Source: Hydractinia symbiolongicarpus (Eukaryota; Cnidaria; Hydrozoa; Anthoathecata; Hydractiniidae). Taken from it: a DNA stretch of 64,000 nucleotides. A program made the translations under genes and the position numbers. This document shows, piece by piece, positions 63,114-64,000 of the stretch. The stretch's first letter is position 1; every line of letters begins with the position of its first letter. The notes beneath the pieces were generated by a model. The model did not search any database. It was not told the DNA's origin and saw only the letters and a list, made by a program, of their open reading frames with translations. Location: positions 31,659,501 through 31,723,500 of the forward strand of contig NC_079881.1 in the NCBI RefSeq assembly GCF_029227915.1, in the 5' to 3' direction.

Positions 63114-64000
63114 ATCAATTTTTGCACCAATTTTGCAACACAAAATACAAATTCTAAACAATACTAAAATCTCTTATTTTGGTCCTTCGCATACCGACGG
63201 TCTCCCACAAAAGTTTAATCAAAATGTAAAAAATGAGAGGTAACGACAAAATCAAAGTTTGCAAAATTTAACTATTTCAGTACATATATCTACTGCATAT
63301 GCCCTCTAAAACAATATTTTAATCCAAAATGCCAAAGAAAAACAGTTTGCAACAAAAATCAGTTATTTCGATAATATTGCATACACTCTTTCCTCACAAA
63401 AGCTTCACAAACTGTAAAAAAAAGAATGGTTGTAGGGAGTGCTTCTGATTCAACAAAAAAAGTTTTTTTGACATATTGCATCTAGCCTTTACCCATTAAG
63501 TCTTACACAAAATTTCCAAAACTATATACGATTTAGAACACATCAAATTTAAATCGAGAAGGATCAGTCATTTCGACATATTGCACGGAGTCCTCCCCAG
63601 TAAGAATTTATACAAAATATAGAAAAACAAAGCTTGCAAGGTGTAAAATTGAATTCTTCTTCTGTGTATATATATATGGTCCTTCCTCGCAAAATTAACA
63701 TAAAATGTCAAAAAGGTTCAGATATAACATCTAACACAACAAAAATCAGTTCTATCAGTATATGTCATGCCATTGTCTTCCACCAAATGTTCCCCTTAAA
63801 GTTTCACAGACACAGTCTGTAAATTAAAAACAACTAAGATCAGGTATTTTGGTCTATTTCATACCATTCTGTTCCAAATAACTTATAAAATGTAAAAATT
63901 AAGTGGTAAAACAGAAATGTCAAAAAGAAGAAAAAAATAGCTTACAAAGAGTATAAAATTGAAATCAACAAAGTAGCTCTTTTGGTGTATTAAATATAAG
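63114..64000. repeat. Array flank: AT-rich degenerate tandem repeat, period ~90-108 bp
   Basis: This sequence has no similarity by eye to the 373-bp monomer. A loose core, ttatttcggtacatattgca followed by a pyrimidine-rich tcctccc, then aagtttaacacaaaatgt and an A-rich tail, recurs with cores near 63,172, 63,272, 63,362, 63,458, 63,566, 63,657, 63,748, 63,842 and 63,974 (spacings 100, 90, 96, 108, 91, 91, 94, 132). A second shared word, agcttgcaaggtgtaaaatt near 63,631, returns as agcttacaaagagtataaaa near 63,939. Copies are strongly diverged, so this is an old repeat. A (TA)n run lies at about 63,667-63,676. I see no gene. Confidence 0.6.

Noticed and set aside
63111-63120. Target-site duplication or transposon end at the array edge
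   Set aside because: Only a few shared bases (tatca) are present, and no matching sequence exists on the other side within the window, so this is no more than microhomology.
63634-63822. 62-codon open frame in the flank
   Set aside because: It is short, low-complexity, lies across the degenerate ~95-bp repeats and the TA run, and matches no family I recognise.
1-64000. rRNA, tRNA or transposable-element sequence
   Set aside because: No conserved rRNA or tRNA words, terminal repeats, target-site duplications or reverse-transcriptase/transposase frames were seen on reading. Landmark spacing leaves no space for an insertion in the array.

Overview
The window is almost entirely one eukaryotic satellite DNA array. 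From base 1, which lies inside a monomer, to about 63,113, a unit of about 373 bp repeats head to tail in a single orientation. I placed 169 copies by the near-invariant landmark ttggtcccac or its point variants; the first landmark is at 201, the last at 62,963, and the mean spacing is 373.6 bp. The final 887 bases (63,114-64,000) are a different AT-rich sequence, which itself looks like an old, degenerate tandem repeat of about 95 bp. I found no protein-coding gene, RNA gene, transposon or CRISPR array. The open frames of 62-97 codons are products of the repeat or chance.

The organism is a eukaryote: tens of kilobases of higher-order satellite with no genes is typical of centromeric, pericentromeric or other heterochromatin. 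The lineage cannot be fixed from sequence alone. A hand count over one monomer length (21,901-22,260) gives 133 G+C in 360 (37%) and 15 CpG against about 12 expected. CpG is therefore not depleted, which leans weakly towards a lineage with little CpG methylation (many invertebrates) or towards recent homogenisation.

Layout, left to right. Block A (1-19,950) is built from monomer subtypes I call a, b, c, d and e: first a-b-c trimers of about 1,114-1,117 bp, then a 9-monomer higher-order unit of 3,351 bp present twice at near identity, then a shuffled stretch. Block B (19,951-24,400) holds most of the 358-360 bp monomers that share a 14-bp deletion. Block C (25,431-28,700) is a clean trimer of 1,118 bp. 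Block D (28,701-34,300) mixes 383-bp monomers carrying an extra 9-bp microrepeat with 1,131-bp trimers. Block E (34,301-38,230) is mixed. Block F (38,231-59,281) is a long field of variable-length higher-order units (2 to 12 monomers) set off by one diagnostic monomer. Block G (59,282-61,519) is an exact-register duplication of 1,119 bp. Block H (61,520-63,113) is the decayed edge, after which the array stops within a monomer.

The interest lies in the array's evolution: nested higher-order repeats, chimeric monomers that show recombination points, blocks copied over 14-24 kb, one patch where a conserved hairpin is replaced by a different inverted repeat, and a conserved cluster of short dyads (CCGTT/AACGG) that also read as Myb-type YAACGG sites. 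Landmark positions below are those of the first t of ttggtcccac.
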